58,502 nucleotides of DNA from Lindgomyces ingoldianus (GCF_010093535.1 NW_022985213.1:102737-161238); one strand, 5' to 3'. Positions 46,801 to 57,406 are shown, numbered from the stretch's first letter. Made by a program: numbers and translations. The notes: generated from the sequence alone by a model not told the origin.

Positions 46801-49800
46801 ACTCTACTTCTAGTGCTTAATAGTATACATAATACTAGTATACTAGCTAAATACATAGTTAGTCTAAAAGTCTGCAAGAAGGGAGTTAAGACGCAGCTTA
46901 AAAACGTGCGCAACTAGATCTAGCTAATCTAATAGCTAAAAGAACGTACTAATCTCCTGCTCTAACTCTAGCTATTTAAAATTAGTAGTAAAAGTAATAA
47001 ATAAAGTAAGTTAACTAAGCTTTTAAATAATAGCTATAAAGTTTTAATAACACTATATAATAAAGCAACTACTGCTAATATAACTTAAAAGAAAAATAGT
47101 CTAAATTCTAACTAAATTAGCCTAAAAGTTATTTTAATTTAATGTATTACACACTTTTTAATATAGATTAGCATGTAACTATCTCTAATTTACTATAATC
47201 TACTATAACTTTTTTTATTTACACTAAGCCTAGTAGTTAATAATAAATTACTAGAATAATAGACTATAATTAAAAGGCATAATAAAACTACTATGCTAGA
47301 GAAATAAGTAGAATTAGTAATACTTAGAATTAGTTAGAGTATTTTAGGTGTAAGACATGCGTAAAGTACACAGCTATAAACTATAGTAAAACTTAAAGGT
47401 ACTTTATAAAAACATTAAAACATAGTAAAAAGGCTAATATGCTGCATATGTATGTTTAATTTTTTAGTATAGAAACTAACAGTGTCTTAAATTAAAGCTA
47501 GGTTAGTAGTAAAAAATAAAATTTTAGTTATAATCTTTAACTAGCTTATTATAAACTAGAGTAGTAATTTTTTTAGTAATAAGTAAGTTCTCTTAATGTT
47601 AATTAGCCCTAGCCTACATAATTAACTATAGTTATAGATTAAAAGTAATCTATAATTTTTTATTTTACTTATAAGCTTACTATAACTACTTATATATAGT
47701 TTTATATATTTTAATCTAAGAATTATTATAATCTATCTTAACTATCTATAGTAGCTGTGTAAGTATAGTTAGATTAAAACTACTATTAGCCTAATGCCCT
47801 ATACGCGCACTATTAGCCTAGGCAGGATTATAAAAGTACAGCTGTGTGTAGAAAAAGACGTCCCCCTTAGTAGGCTTTAATAGGCTGTGCATATAGTACA
47901 TCTTTTTTATAATCTAAAAAACTTTTACACTTATGCTACACATACTTTAATTTATTTATTTATAGTTAGCTAATGTAAAAGCTAAGGCTGCGTTATATAA
48001 TTAAAGATGCTTTTAAAAAGATCTACTAAGTAAGTGCCTACCTTATAAAAGATAACGCAGGAATAGAGGTAGATTTAAAAAGGTTAGAAAGTTAATATCA
48101 CCTATTAGGCAACATATAGAGTACTAAGAAGAATCTGCCTAACTCTTATTAACCTACTTTTTAGGCTAGTAAAAGGCACTACAGTTAGAACAGCTACTTA
48201 TAAAATTCTGCATTAGACTAAAGTTAATAAGAGTAATATAGTTTATAGTAGTAATAATATATACCTTTAGTAAATTATTTTATAAAAGACTAGCTTTTAG
48301 TTACTTCTAATCTCTATACATAGATAAAAATAGGGCAGGCTAATTTAGAGTGTGTTAAAAGGGTAGAAATTAAACAAGTCTTTATAAGGTTAGCTATATA
48401 TTATAATAATATATACATATAAACAGTGTAGAAGGAGTAAAAGTTAGTGTAAAGAACTTAGAAAAAGTTAATTATATATTATAATAGATCTAGACAGATA
48501 GTGTAAAAAGAGTAAAAAAAAGTGTAAAAGTCTTAAAAGGGTCTTAATATATATAAAATAATTAATTAAGCACTAGCGTTTTACTTAATGCAGTGTTACA
48601 CTTAGCATGTGCAGGTTAGCCCTAGCATAGACCTAATTAGACTGTAGTAGCGCAAGCTTAAACATGTTTTAAGAGTTATGCATTAAAGTTAACATTAGCT
48701 AATAGCTAACACGCCTAGATAAAACTAGATATAAGTTCTAAAGAATATAATAATTATAATAAAGTAATATACTATATAGCTATGTCTGTTACACTAGCAA
48801 TAAAGAGCTCTAACTTTATTAGTAGGGAAGTTAGAGAGGGGTCTATAGTTATTACAGACTAGGTAGAAAGTAGGCAATAAGTCTATATAGCAATAATATA
48901 AAAGAATAACACTGTATAATAGAAAAAAGAGAACAGGTTAAAAAAAAAAGTACTAATTAAAAAAAGTTAAAGTAGATTAAGAATAAATTAACTTTAAGTA
49001 AATTAAAATCTTACTTATTAAAATAAGGCGCAGTAAGGCTTATGCTACACTAAATAAATTTATTTTTTTAAAGTTTTTAAAAGTATTACTCTTTCTAAAA
49101 TAGTGTTTTTATTAAGTTTAGAAAAGAACTTAATTAAGCTAAAAACTTTTAAAAAAAAATTTTATATAAAAAAAAATTTAAGCTATCTAAACTTATTATT
49201 CTAAGTAATAAAACGCCTCTAAGCTCTTACCCCCTATATAATAGTTTATAGTATGTAAATATGCTTTTAATTTTAATATAATTAGTATAGCTTTATAGCT
49301 TAAAAAAAAATAGTTAAAAGTGTTTTACATTAGGCTAATATTATATTAGGTGTAATCTTAAGGCCTTTATAATCTTTTATAAAGGTTAGTAGATAATATA
49401 AAATAACCTAATACACTTATGTACATTGCAGATAGCTATAATATAGTAGCTTACTATAACTTATTATTATTATAAAGTAAGGTTAACTAAGGCTGCAAAG
49501 GTATTAAAGCAGATAATGTTTAGTTAGAAAAGATTAGAATAAGTTAGAGTAAATGTAGAGCTAAAGCCTAAAGTCACACTACTGTTTTGCTTAACTAGGG
49601 GGAGATCCTCTAGAACCCCCTTTTTGCCTGCAGTAGGCTTTGCTTAGAAGGTCTTAGCAGAGCTAATTACATTTAGCAGGAAAAATTACACTATAGAAGT
49701 AATTTTTACACCCCTAACTATGCAGTAGTTAATTATAATAGGAAAAAAAGAAGACTAGATTAAGCATGTAGCATAGCAGAATAATTACTTAAAGCTTAAA

Positions 49801-49912
49801 AATAAACAGTAACCTAGCTTTTTAGTTACTAATTTTCTACTAATTAAATTAATAGCCGGCTTATATCCGGACTAATAGGAGAGAGGGCTTGGCGGTAGAG
49901 ATAGTGTAATAT

Positions 49913-49972
49913 TTGATGATGATGATGATTGATGATTTGATTGATTTGATGATTTGATTGATGATGATGATG
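49913..49972. repeat. TGAT/TTGAT microsatellite
   Basis: Sixty bases of TGATGATGATGATTGATGAT-type repeats, mixing GAT and TTGAT units. It lies just outside the right border of the AT-rich Helitron block. Confidence 0.9.
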
Positions 49973-50212
49973 CTCATTCCAATCGATATCCATCTCCACC
50001 GTGGCTCCACACTACCTGCTCTCCAGTCACTTCATCTTGAATCTAACAGGTATGCCGCAGCGTGAGTAAATATATTCTAGTCGTTATCAAGTAAAATACC
50101 TTCTTCTTTCTTTAGAGCTTCTAACCCCATCTTCTACATCATTACTTCCTCTTTTAAAAATCACGCCTACCTCTTCGGTCTTATTTCACGTCAAAATCCT
50201 CGTTTACGAGTC

Positions 50213-50464
50213 ATGGCAACCATCCAACCAGGCAACATTTACATCGATGTGCGAAACCACTTAGGCAATGACCCCACCAATCCTGACCAGTGTGCCTGCG
50301 GTTGGTATATCTATTACTCTAATGGGTGCGGCCACGTGTATGAGGACTACAAGCATGCCTGCGGCGGTACTCGTACAAAGTCTGGGAAGAGTGGATTCTG
50401 CAAGAGTCCTGCGCCTCGGCACAATGTGCAAACGAGAATTGCGGGCAATAGTCCTCTCTGTTAG
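50213..50464 (+). CDS. Small Cys/His-rich predicted protein, 83 aa
   Basis: An intact frame in GC-normal DNA. Six Cys (27, 29, 39, 50, 63, 83) and His at 41, 48 and 70 form the pattern CxC, CGH, HxCGG, FC, PAPRH, compatible with zinc binding. There is no signal peptide or membrane segment, so it is not an obvious secreted effector. Short proteins with CGH and GFC..PAPRHN-like motifs are, as far as I recall, common uncharacterised fungal sequences; I cannot assign a function. The first ATG follows TCACGTCAAAATCCTCG and an upstream CT-rich stretch (50098-50165) typical of fungal promoters. A GTAAGA at 50474 suggests that an intron could extend a longer transcript. Confidence 0.6.
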   Translation: MATIQPGNIYIDVRNHLGNDPTNPDQCACGWYIYYSNGCGHVYEDYKHACGGTRTKSGKSGFCKSPAPRHNVQTRIAGNSPLC

Positions 50465-52460
50465 GACCCCAGGTAAGAGAATACTCAGCTATTCCTTTTC
50501 ACTATGAACGGAGTGTTTGTCTAATAGTGATTAGATTATCCTCTTGCCGCTTGATACTAGTCGCCCAGTCCCTCTATGCAGATCGTTTATTTCCTCCATA
50601 CCGGTCGTTCATTTCCACTTGTCACTCATTTGGGATCCAGGCTACAGCCTCAAGTCGGGAGTACTCATGTAGGGTTTTAGAATGCGCATTCGGTGAGCTA
50701 GCTCGCTTCCACATTCATTTTAAGCAGATACACAAATCGCGTCCTTCAAACCGTTTTGGCCCAGCTTGGTTGGCCTGTTCCGCCGGCTGTTCCGCCGGCG
50801 GCACTTCCAGTATGACAACGGCTTTGATTGGACTATATCAATGTTTCTGGAGAAGCTGGAAGCAGAACAGGAGACGTCAGAGGCAAAACAGAGCACGCCG
50901 GAAGCAGGACAGGAGTTGAACTGATATTCTCAGCAAAATTTGCAACATACGAACAAAATTCCAACCCCATGCATATATAGTTAACAACCCCTACGCTGCC
51001 CTGGCACATTGTTCTTGGTCTTGTCAGTGTGCTACAATTGAGTGCCAATTACTTTCACTCGTTTTGGGGCCAAGACAACTTTCACTCAGATCGCTCCATC
51101 GGCGACAGTACTGCCTGTGCTCCAACAAATAGAAGTGATCCTCGGCTAATCAATTCTAGCACCTGACCTGCAAAGTCGTCGGCAGGTGGTTCAACCGTTA
51201 TGTTATTGCTGCCATCCGACCTATTGAAGGCGATGCGGAAGAGTTGGCTACCAATGCAGCCTCGACCACAACATGCTCGCATGAATGTCCAGCTACCTGG
51301 TCATGTTCACGAGGTATTAACTTATTGTTCCATGCGGATTGGTGAATCACCCCTACGGCTTATCATTGAGTCTTCGGTCGAATTGAGCGCCTAGACATGC
51401 TGGCACGGATAAGCCACCTGCTTTGACGCCAAATGATGAGCCATCGCAGGGATACCAGGACTCTTGTGTCCATTCAGCTTGCGCAGATGACGCTGTTGTT
51501 CCACCATCAGGTCACGCTCTGAAGGCCCGCTGACACTAGCTGTATATACCATGCTCGTTATGCATCATGCGCCGCTCACATCACAATTCAGGCAGCAGGA
51601 GGCGCTTGACAGAACGATGTCTCGCGGGTTCTCCTCCCGGTGAGCACGATTTGACTCGCTGCACAGACGATCCGCTAGTTCCTGGCTCTCACAGCCTCCC
51701 TCAGTATGGTCAAACTGTCTCTCCATGGCTGCTTCGTTCTCCAATCGGATATCGCCAGCTCGTTACTAGATGCGTCACCAAGGGCTTGTAACTCCTTGAA
51801 CCTGGCTTTGAGACGACGGCGGATCGCCGGTAATGCGTACCTCCGGCTCGTTTGGGGGTGCTCTGTCAAGCTATTCGTCAGTCTATGAGACGCTCCCTAG
51901 AGGTGGCGGCAGATCCTATACTCCTTCATGGTGATGTTTTGTTCTATGTCCCCCTATCGATCCTCGTCCAAGCATCTGAGAATCTGCCTTGCGTGTCCAG
52001 TGGCAGCATTCCTCTGAGCAGAGTAGATTAGATCAACCTTACTGTAAAGTTGGTGAGCCTACTGCTACTATTAAGGGGCTTTGGACAATGGTTCGGTAAG
52101 CTGATAGTCTATTGATGCAGAGTCTCTGCAACTCTGCAACTCGAGATGTGGATAAAGTTAGATATTCAGAATCTTTGAAGTCTGTTTCATCCGTTTGACT
52201 GAATAGTGGGTCTATACAAGTTTATACGCGAAAATTACAAAGATTATTACCAGTACCAGTCACTGAATATGTGTATTTGATTATATGAATCGTCTTGAGG
52301 ACTGTGGATAAAAGGAAAGTGTTGCCGGTGCAGGGGTCAAAGGGCTGAGCCACGGAAGATTGTGGCCCGAAAATGGGACCAGTCAGCCTTTGACACCTCA
52401 CATCCCTACGAGCTGATTGGGGCCCAATTTCAGGCCCTCTTCATGCTGCTCAGGGAGGAA
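50465..52460. other. GC-normal region with possible gene remnants, none assigned
   Basis: Two kilobases of ordinary composition holding only short frames. On the minus strand, 51675-51869 (KARFKELQALGDASSNELAI) and 51082-51282 (NNITVEPPADDFAGQVLELI) look protein-like in composition and could be exons or debris of one gene, but they are in different frames without clear splice sites. Small local repeats: GTTCCGCCGG twice at about 50776-50798, and GAAGCAGAACAGGAG-like twice at about 50858-50915. No domain is recognised. Confidence 0.35.
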
Positions 52461-52560
52461 ATCAGGCACGATCACGCTGGCTCATGTTGGCTCACGGCGA
52501 GCTCAGGCACGAATCAGGTACAATCACGCTAGCTCGCGTCGGCTCATGGCGAGCTCAGGC
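52461..52560 (+). repeat. Two tandem units of about 50 bp
   Basis: ATCAGGCACGATCACGCTGG... (52461-52512) is followed by ATCAGGTACAATCACGCTAG... (52513-52560), both continuing GCTCA/GCTCG...GGCTCA.GGCGAGCTCAGGC. The second unit differs mainly by C to T or G to A. Confidence 0.85.
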
Positions 52561-52934
52561 TTGCTCAGCCACCTCTCAAGCTGCTTACTCACTACTCACG
52601 TTATACCCCTGCGTAACTCAAGATCAGATCCGGAAAAAGCTTTGCGTGAGAGTAGATTTCACTTGATTGTTATCTGCTATCTGTCCGCTGAAAGACGCCT
52701 TTAACCATGTACGGTTTGCTTCCAGTGACTTTTAGAGCAGTAGCGGGCCGTATGGAAGGTGTGAGATGTTGCGGATAAAGGTTGTATGATTATGCAGCTA
52801 TGTGAGGAGCTGATGAAGTGAAGTAAATTGTGTTGTATAAGTGCTTAGCTACAGAGTATTTATTTACATCTATAACAGCCGAGGCAGTAACAGACACAGC
52901 AATAGCAGTAAAGGCTATAGTAGAGGCAGCAGAG
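52561..52934. other. Short region without a recognised gene
   Basis: Moderately AT-rich. The overlapping short frames at 52790-53035 run into the LTR remnant that begins at 52935 and therefore are not a gene. Confidence 0.5.
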
Positions 52935-53208
52935 TGTAGCAATTGGCTTGAATTGTTCCATTCAAAGTTACCTGACAAACCTATATCCAAAGGTTCGGCG
53001 TATCTGCCCTGACCCTGCCCTACCCCTATCTCCAAGTATTTAGTGGCACCTCTCCTCTTAGCTAGCTTAGTAGTTTTCTAATATCCTTTTGTACAAGGCC
53101 TATAGGTGTTAATAGAATTCCTAGGTTTCTAAGTCCCCACGCACTACTATATGCCTCTAAGTGGATTCATGCCGTATTTAAACCTATTGTCTTGCCTGCG
53201 CCGTTACA
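52935..53208 (-). mobile_element. TGTAACGG-family LTR, copy 2, old and diverged
   Basis: Inverted copy: starts TGTAGCAATTGG and ends GCGCCGTTACA. Colinear with 53923-54232 read backwards, including CTAATATCCTTTTGTACAAGG and TGCCTCTAAGTGGATTCATG. No matching 5-bp duplication (CAGAG against GCCTG). Many changes that are not RIP type show that it is old. Confidence 0.75.
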
Positions 53209-53888
53209 GCCTGCAAGGCCTATAATCTACTATGTATATATAAACCTAACTCTAAACAACTGTTAAAAGTTGTTGTTATTCTTTACATTAGATAAAATAG
53301 TACTTACTTAAGAACTTATACATCTTTTACTTCTTTAAAGATTAGTTCTACTCCTTGCCTATACCTAGGAATAAGAACAAACTATGTTGCTGCATCTATA
53401 GACTACACGTAAGCTTGTAAGGACTGTATATAGCTGTAGCATATTACTTTAAAAGTGATACGTTTTATTTAAAAGCCTAAAGTGTAAGCTATATCTAACA
53501 TTCTTTTAGCATGTCTAAGTAGTGTTATTAGAAATACATTAGTATAAAAAGAGTAGTTTAGTAAAAGTAAGTAACTTAGGTGTGTAAGCAACTCTTCTTT
53601 AGTGTATATTAAAGACTAGTACTAACATAATTAAACTTTTACTAGAATGTATTTGTTTTTTAGCTAGCCTTTTTATTCTACACTTTTTAATGCTTCTACT
53701 TAACATACTCAACAGGCGAGTTGCTTGCACAACTAAGTTGCTTACTTTACTAAGACTCTACTAAACTACTCTTTTTATACTAATACATTTCTACCAATAC
53801 TACTTAGACATGCTGTCGCGTACAGCTATCCGTATATATATCCTTCTGCTGTGCTAGCTGAGAGGTTGACTTTTTGGCAAACGCAACA

Positions 53889-53898
53889 GTTATGAGCC
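53889..53898 (+). promoter_or_regulatory. TRIM primer-binding site, matching the anticodon arm of tRNA-Met
   Basis: GTTATGAGCC is the reverse complement of GGCTCATAAC, the anticodon stem-loop (CAU) sequence of initiator tRNA-Met as known from yeast. Some Copia elements prime from such an internal tRNA fragment. Copia-B has GTTATAGGCC at the same place (11053). Confidence 0.6.
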
Positions 53899-53922
53899 TA
53901 GTTTGCGGCGTAGTGTAGATAG

Positions 53923-54232
53923 TGTAACGGCGCAGGCAAGACAATGGGTCCGAATGCGGTGTGAATCCACTCAGAGGCATATGGGAGTGCGTGGGGACTC
54001 TGAACCTGGGAATGCCATTGACACCTATAGGCCTTGTACGAAAGGATATCAGAAAACTACCGAGCTAGCTACGGGGCGAGGTGCGACTAAATACATGAGG
54101 GAATAGGGGTAACAGCAGGGGGCAGGGCAGAGTCGGGGCCAGGTCGAGTCAGGGTCGAGCCAGGGTCGGAGCCGATACGGAGACCCTTCGGATGGGTTCC
54201 AGGCGACCTGAGATGGAACGAGAATCGTTACA
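53923..54232 (+). mobile_element. TGTAACGG-family solo LTR, copy 3, TSD GATAG
   Basis: TGTAACGGCGCAGG...GAATCGTTACA, 310 bp, with an exact 5-bp duplication GATAG (53918-53922 and 54233-54237). This proves that the family is a mobile unit with TG...CA ends and 5-bp duplications. It is inserted in the TRIM, has normal GC and is hardly mutated, so it is recent. The short frame at 53903-54106 is inside it and is not a gene. Confidence 0.88.
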
Positions 54233-54983
54233 GATAGTTAGCGCTTAAAAATTTGCGCACCCCTGCTTTACTAATAGAATTGCATTATCCTAGAGCACTG
54301 TGTGTTTAATTCCTACGCTTAGCAAAGAGTATTTAGGCAGTGTGTCTATTACAGAGGCTACCTTACTAGATCTATCTCTAAGTTCTGTTGCTTAGGCTAG
54401 GGAGAGTGTGTTAAGGTTGTTTCACCATGTTTTACCTCTCTCGTTCCACGGTTCGAGCTGGGGGGTGTGTCGCGTACAGCTATCCGTATATATATCCTTC
54501 TGCTGTGCTAGCTAGGAGGTTGACCTTTTAGCAAACGCAACACATGCTAAAAGAATATTAGATATAGCTTATACTTTAAGCTTTTAAATAAAACATAACA
54601 CACTTAAAGCTACATGCTACAGCTATGTATAAAGTTTTTTAAAAAATAATAAATAACTAATATAATAAATAACTTTTATAAGCTAATTTTATAGCTAACT
54701 TATAAAAGCTAAGTAATAATAAAAAGTAGGTAATTATTAAGCATATACTTAAGTTATATATATAAGAATTTTTCCTTTAGCTAGTAGCTATAGCTAATAT
54801 AGCTAATTCTTTGCACACTAAGTATAATTTAGGCTATGTTACTATAAACTAGCTTAGTATGTTTATTAAAAGTTATTTAAAGCTTAAAGTAAAGTTTTAA
54901 GTATAAGTGTAGTTAGTAAATATCTAGTTTATTATAAAGCTTATTTTATTAAAGTTATATATATTATTATTTTAAATGCTATG

Positions 54984-55160
54984 CTGTTACAGTCTACAAG
55001 TAGACTAGTTAGAATCCTAGCAATAGGCTCTACTGCCTAAACAACTAAGTTTAGGACCCTCTTAGGCTCAAACAGGAAGAACTAGCTCTGCTAGACAATA
55101 ACCTAGGACAGCAGCTATACAAGAAACCTAATAGTTATACAGCACAGCTGTAAAACTTAG
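54984..55160. other. Short unassigned GC-richer stretch
   Basis: Starts TGTTACAGTCTAC and contains an inverted TCTAC/GTAGA pair; possibly a fragment of another LTR. No gene. Confidence 0.3.
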
Positions 55161-55450
55161 TGTAACGATTCTACGAATCGTTCCATCTCGGGTCGCTCGG
55201 ATCCTATCCAAAGGGTCCCTGTATCGGCCCCGACCATGAGTCGACCTAGTCCCCTGCAGTTACCCCTATTCCCTTATGTATTTAGTCGCACCTTGCCCCT
55301 GTAGCTAGCTTAGTAGTTTTCTAATATCCTTTTGTACAAGGCCTATAGGTGATAATAGCATTCCTAGGTTTAGAGTCCCTACGCACTTCTATATGCCTCT
55401 AAGTAGATTCCTACTGCATTTAGACCTATTATCTTGCCTGTACTGTTACA
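55161..55450 (-). mobile_element. TGTAACGG-family solo LTR, copy 4 (inverted)
   Basis: TGTAACGATTCTACG...CTGTACTGTTACA, 290 bp, colinear with the reverse of copy 3. Flanks CTTAG and TTATA do not match, so the target duplication is lost or the flank rearranged. Partly RIP-shifted. Confidence 0.8.
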
Positions 55451-56708
55451 TTATATTAGAAAACTTACTTTTGCTAGTAATAGCCTTATTAATAATATTA
55501 TATTAATTATTTATTTAACTACATCTAACTCTAAAAAGTGTCTAATTTAGTTTAAGTTGTAGTTTTTATACACTATTACATTAAATTATTTAGTTATTAT
55601 AGATAAAATTTTAAAAACCTTTTACTAACTAAAGCCTTTAGGTTTAGAACTTTTTATCCCCTATAATTAGAAATACCTTTAGAAAAGTTATAAAAAGTGC
55701 GCTAAGGTAGAAACCTAGAGACTACTAATAACTTATTAAAATTAGAGATAACTACTAATGCCTAACTCTTAACTACTCTTAAACCTTAGTATAAAGCTTA
55801 TAACACACTCTAGCTATAGCTAAGGTAAGATGCTTATTACTAAAGCTAAACAACTACTAACCTTAACAGCTAAACCCTCTTTTATAGGACTTAAAGCTAA
55901 AAACCTACTAAATTTAAAGTTAAACTCTAGTAGTATAGCCTTTAAGAACTAAGTTGCTTAATTAAGAGCATAAATTAAATAGCTAACTAGATTAAAAACT
56001 ATTAGTCCTAATTATTCTTTACTAACTACTAAATTACTTTTAATAATGCCCTAAATTACCTTTACTACACTAATAGTAAGAGACTTTTTAGGCTCTTTTA
56101 AGCTCTTTTAAAGCTACCTTACTAAACGCATGCTTAAGATTAAAAACTTTATAAATAGCAAAGAACTTATATTTAAATAATAGTAAGCCTTTATTATAGA
56201 TAAACTTAACATTAATTTAGATTACTATTAAAGTAAGTGTGCATGCATAGTGTTAGTATAGGGACACACTGCTAGTATTACAAAGCAATACCTAAAGCCT
56301 AGATACCTAGCTAAATTAGACAACTTTTAGTTTAGAAATATAAAAGAAATAATTAAGCTCTTATAAACTTACTTTATTACTAGTAATAAAAAGATAGAGG
56401 CGCAACAGGCGTTTTAGACTTTAAAAATAAGTGAAAAAAAAGCATTTTCTGCCTTTAAAGCTTACTTTATTAGTGCTGCTATTAAAGAGTCTGTATTAAA
56501 GTTAAAATAGTTCTTCTACTTATAAAAGAAGATACTGCTTAGCCTAAGAGTACTAAACTTAGGTTTTAAACACACTTAAAAAGGCTTGTTTAAGTTAATA
56601 GTAGCTTACTTAATAGCTTATAACTTAAAAAGAAGAAACACTTTTACTATTTTAAAGTAAACTATTAACTACACCTAACATTTTAATATTAGACTTATTA
56701 TAGATTAA
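55451..56708 (+). pseudogene. Gag remnant of a Gypsy-type element
   Basis: AT-rich. At about 56170-56650 the plus frame reads like a retrotransposon gag capsid: DKLNINLDYY, then YFITSNKKIEAQQAF.TLKI, FSAFKAYFISAAI and FELIVAYLIAYNL-like text (family order: NPx-region, linker, 'AR..Y..L', 'FR..F'). Stops are TAA/TAG. No LTR, protease or polymerase of this copy is present. 55451-56160 shows nothing recognisable. It is not the chromovirus family of Gypsy-A/B/C as far as I can tell. Confidence 0.5.
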
Positions 56709-56915
56709 TGTGAAGCTATGTGGAGCACCAAAGACATGAGGAACTGGATTGTATTGCTAAAGGAGGGCAACTATGGGTTTATATAGTACTAGATGAACCC
56801 ATCATGTGACTTAAGGCCACCAATAGCTCTAGGCTGCAGCAGGTGGCATTGCTAGGCAGCAGTACGCCAAGGAGTGTTGGTGGCTAGCGCATGGAGAGCT
56901 CCGTAACTGCAAACA
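56709..56915 (-). repeat. 3' LTR of Copia-D
   Basis: Read on the minus strand: TGTTTGCAGTTACGG...ATAGCTTCACA, 207 bp. It shares its ends and promoter-side text with the solo LTR at 8044-8272. A TATATAAACCC box is near 56773-56783 on the minus strand. Confidence 0.82.
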
Positions 56916-57016
56916 TACCCCGCCAGCTTGAAATGAAGCGAATGTGTAAGTGATTAAGCAGAATAAAAGCTGAACAAAAGATAGACAGATTTGTAAGCAA
57001 TTTGTATAGTAAATAG

Positions 57017-57406
57017 TTAAAGAGATGTAGGAAGGTTAGTAGAGATGTCTTCTAAACCTAATTGTTGTACAAACTCTTCATGTTTTTGTCTCGGCAGCAA
57101 CTTGGTGAGACCGTCCGCAGGCATCTGAGCGGTAGGTTTCCAGTTGACATGTAGTCTACCAGCAGAGATCTCTTGTCGTAACCAGCTCTGGTGTATGTCG
57201 ACATGCTTGAGCTTAGCTTGAAGCTTTGATAGATCTTTTGTGACAATTCCAATCGTCTGCTGATTGTCGCACCAGATAGCAGGGGTATCGTCAATTAAGA
57301 GCTGAAGTCGTGTGAAGAACAGCTTCCACCACTCCATGTCGGTACCGGCTTGCGAGAGAGCTAGGAGCTCTGCCTCCGTAGTCGATTTGGTGACGGTTCG
57401 TTGCAA
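57017..57406 (-). pseudogene. Copia-D RNase H, C-terminal half
   Basis: Reads TVTKSTTEAELLALSQAGTD, then W..LF, CDNQQTIGIVTKDLSKLQAK, LKHVDIHQSWLRQEI and MPADGLTKLLPRQKHEEFV, the Copia RNase H C-terminus with its conserved acidic (TTEAE, CDN) and His positions. It is the direct continuation of the frame at 57291-58502 but in another phase: a single-base change between about 57405 and 57420 separates DWK from LQRTVTKS. The Met at 57406 is internal, not a start. Confidence 0.85.

Larger units (their letters stand above)
39800..49860 (-). mobile_element. Helitron (rolling-circle transposon), RIP-degraded
   Basis: A 10-kb AT-rich block. On the minus strand the Rep domain is seen at about 46830-46540: a segment reading MYTIKH.....LLYAYILLFL (46770-46830) where the family has EFQKRGLPHAHILLFL, then NKTLVSKDSY.IY. 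The Helitron-like helicase N-region follows at 46432-46130 (VVPYSLYFLYKYNTHVNI, LVKYIHKYIYKG, RYIRLTKAV, LVVYLPR). A PIF1-like helicase follows at about 45320-44900: Walker A as GLSKTKKTFLYKT (45281-45319), then ADLIY.TDLII, and GGDF-like EGDFT. Rep nicks and transfers one strand; the helicase unwinds. The termini (5' TC, 3' CTRR plus hairpin) could not be fixed; borders are from the composition change. Confidence 0.78.
53814..54542 (+). mobile_element. TRIM: miniature LTR retrotransposon with 75-bp LTRs, TSD CATGC
   Basis: LTRs 53814-53888 and 54468-54542, both TGTCGCGTACAGC...AAACGCAACA with few differences. Exact duplication CATGC at 53809-53813 and 54543-54547. Directly after the 5' LTR comes GTTATGAGCC (53889-53898), and directly before the 3' LTR a G-run (54460-54465). 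Without the solo LTR inserted inside it (53923-54232) the element is only about 415 bp and has no coding capacity. The PPT-LTR junction (GGGGGTGTGTCGC) is shared with Copia-A and Copia-B, so one of these could have supplied the proteins. Confidence 0.88.
53209..54990. mobile_element. Two Fot1/pogo-like 5' ends in head-to-head inverted arrangement
   Basis: Before later insertions this was a long inverted repeat. The left arm (about 53430-53598) is the reverse complement of the right arm (about 53728-53813 joined to 54543-54630), with about 130 bp between. Each arm resembles the 5' end of pogo-1 (ACTAAACT, ATAACA, GAATGTTAGATATAGCTT in the same order). The right side continues as a pogo transposase N-terminus to about 54980 (HILKLYI, LVAIANIANSLHTKYNLGY, matching pogo-1 at 30060-30180). 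The terminal GGCCGGCC repeat of pogo-1/2 is not present, so this is a relative, not the same family. Confidence 0.6.

Noticed and set aside
50527..50919. 130-residue plus-strand frame
   Set aside because: Composition is not protein-like, it crosses small tandem repeats, and no domain is seen.
52790..53035. 81-residue minus-strand frame and its antisense frame
   Set aside because: It runs into the old TGTAACGG-family LTR that starts at 52935.
53903..54106. 67-residue frame
   Set aside because: It starts in the TRIM and continues in the inserted solo LTR.
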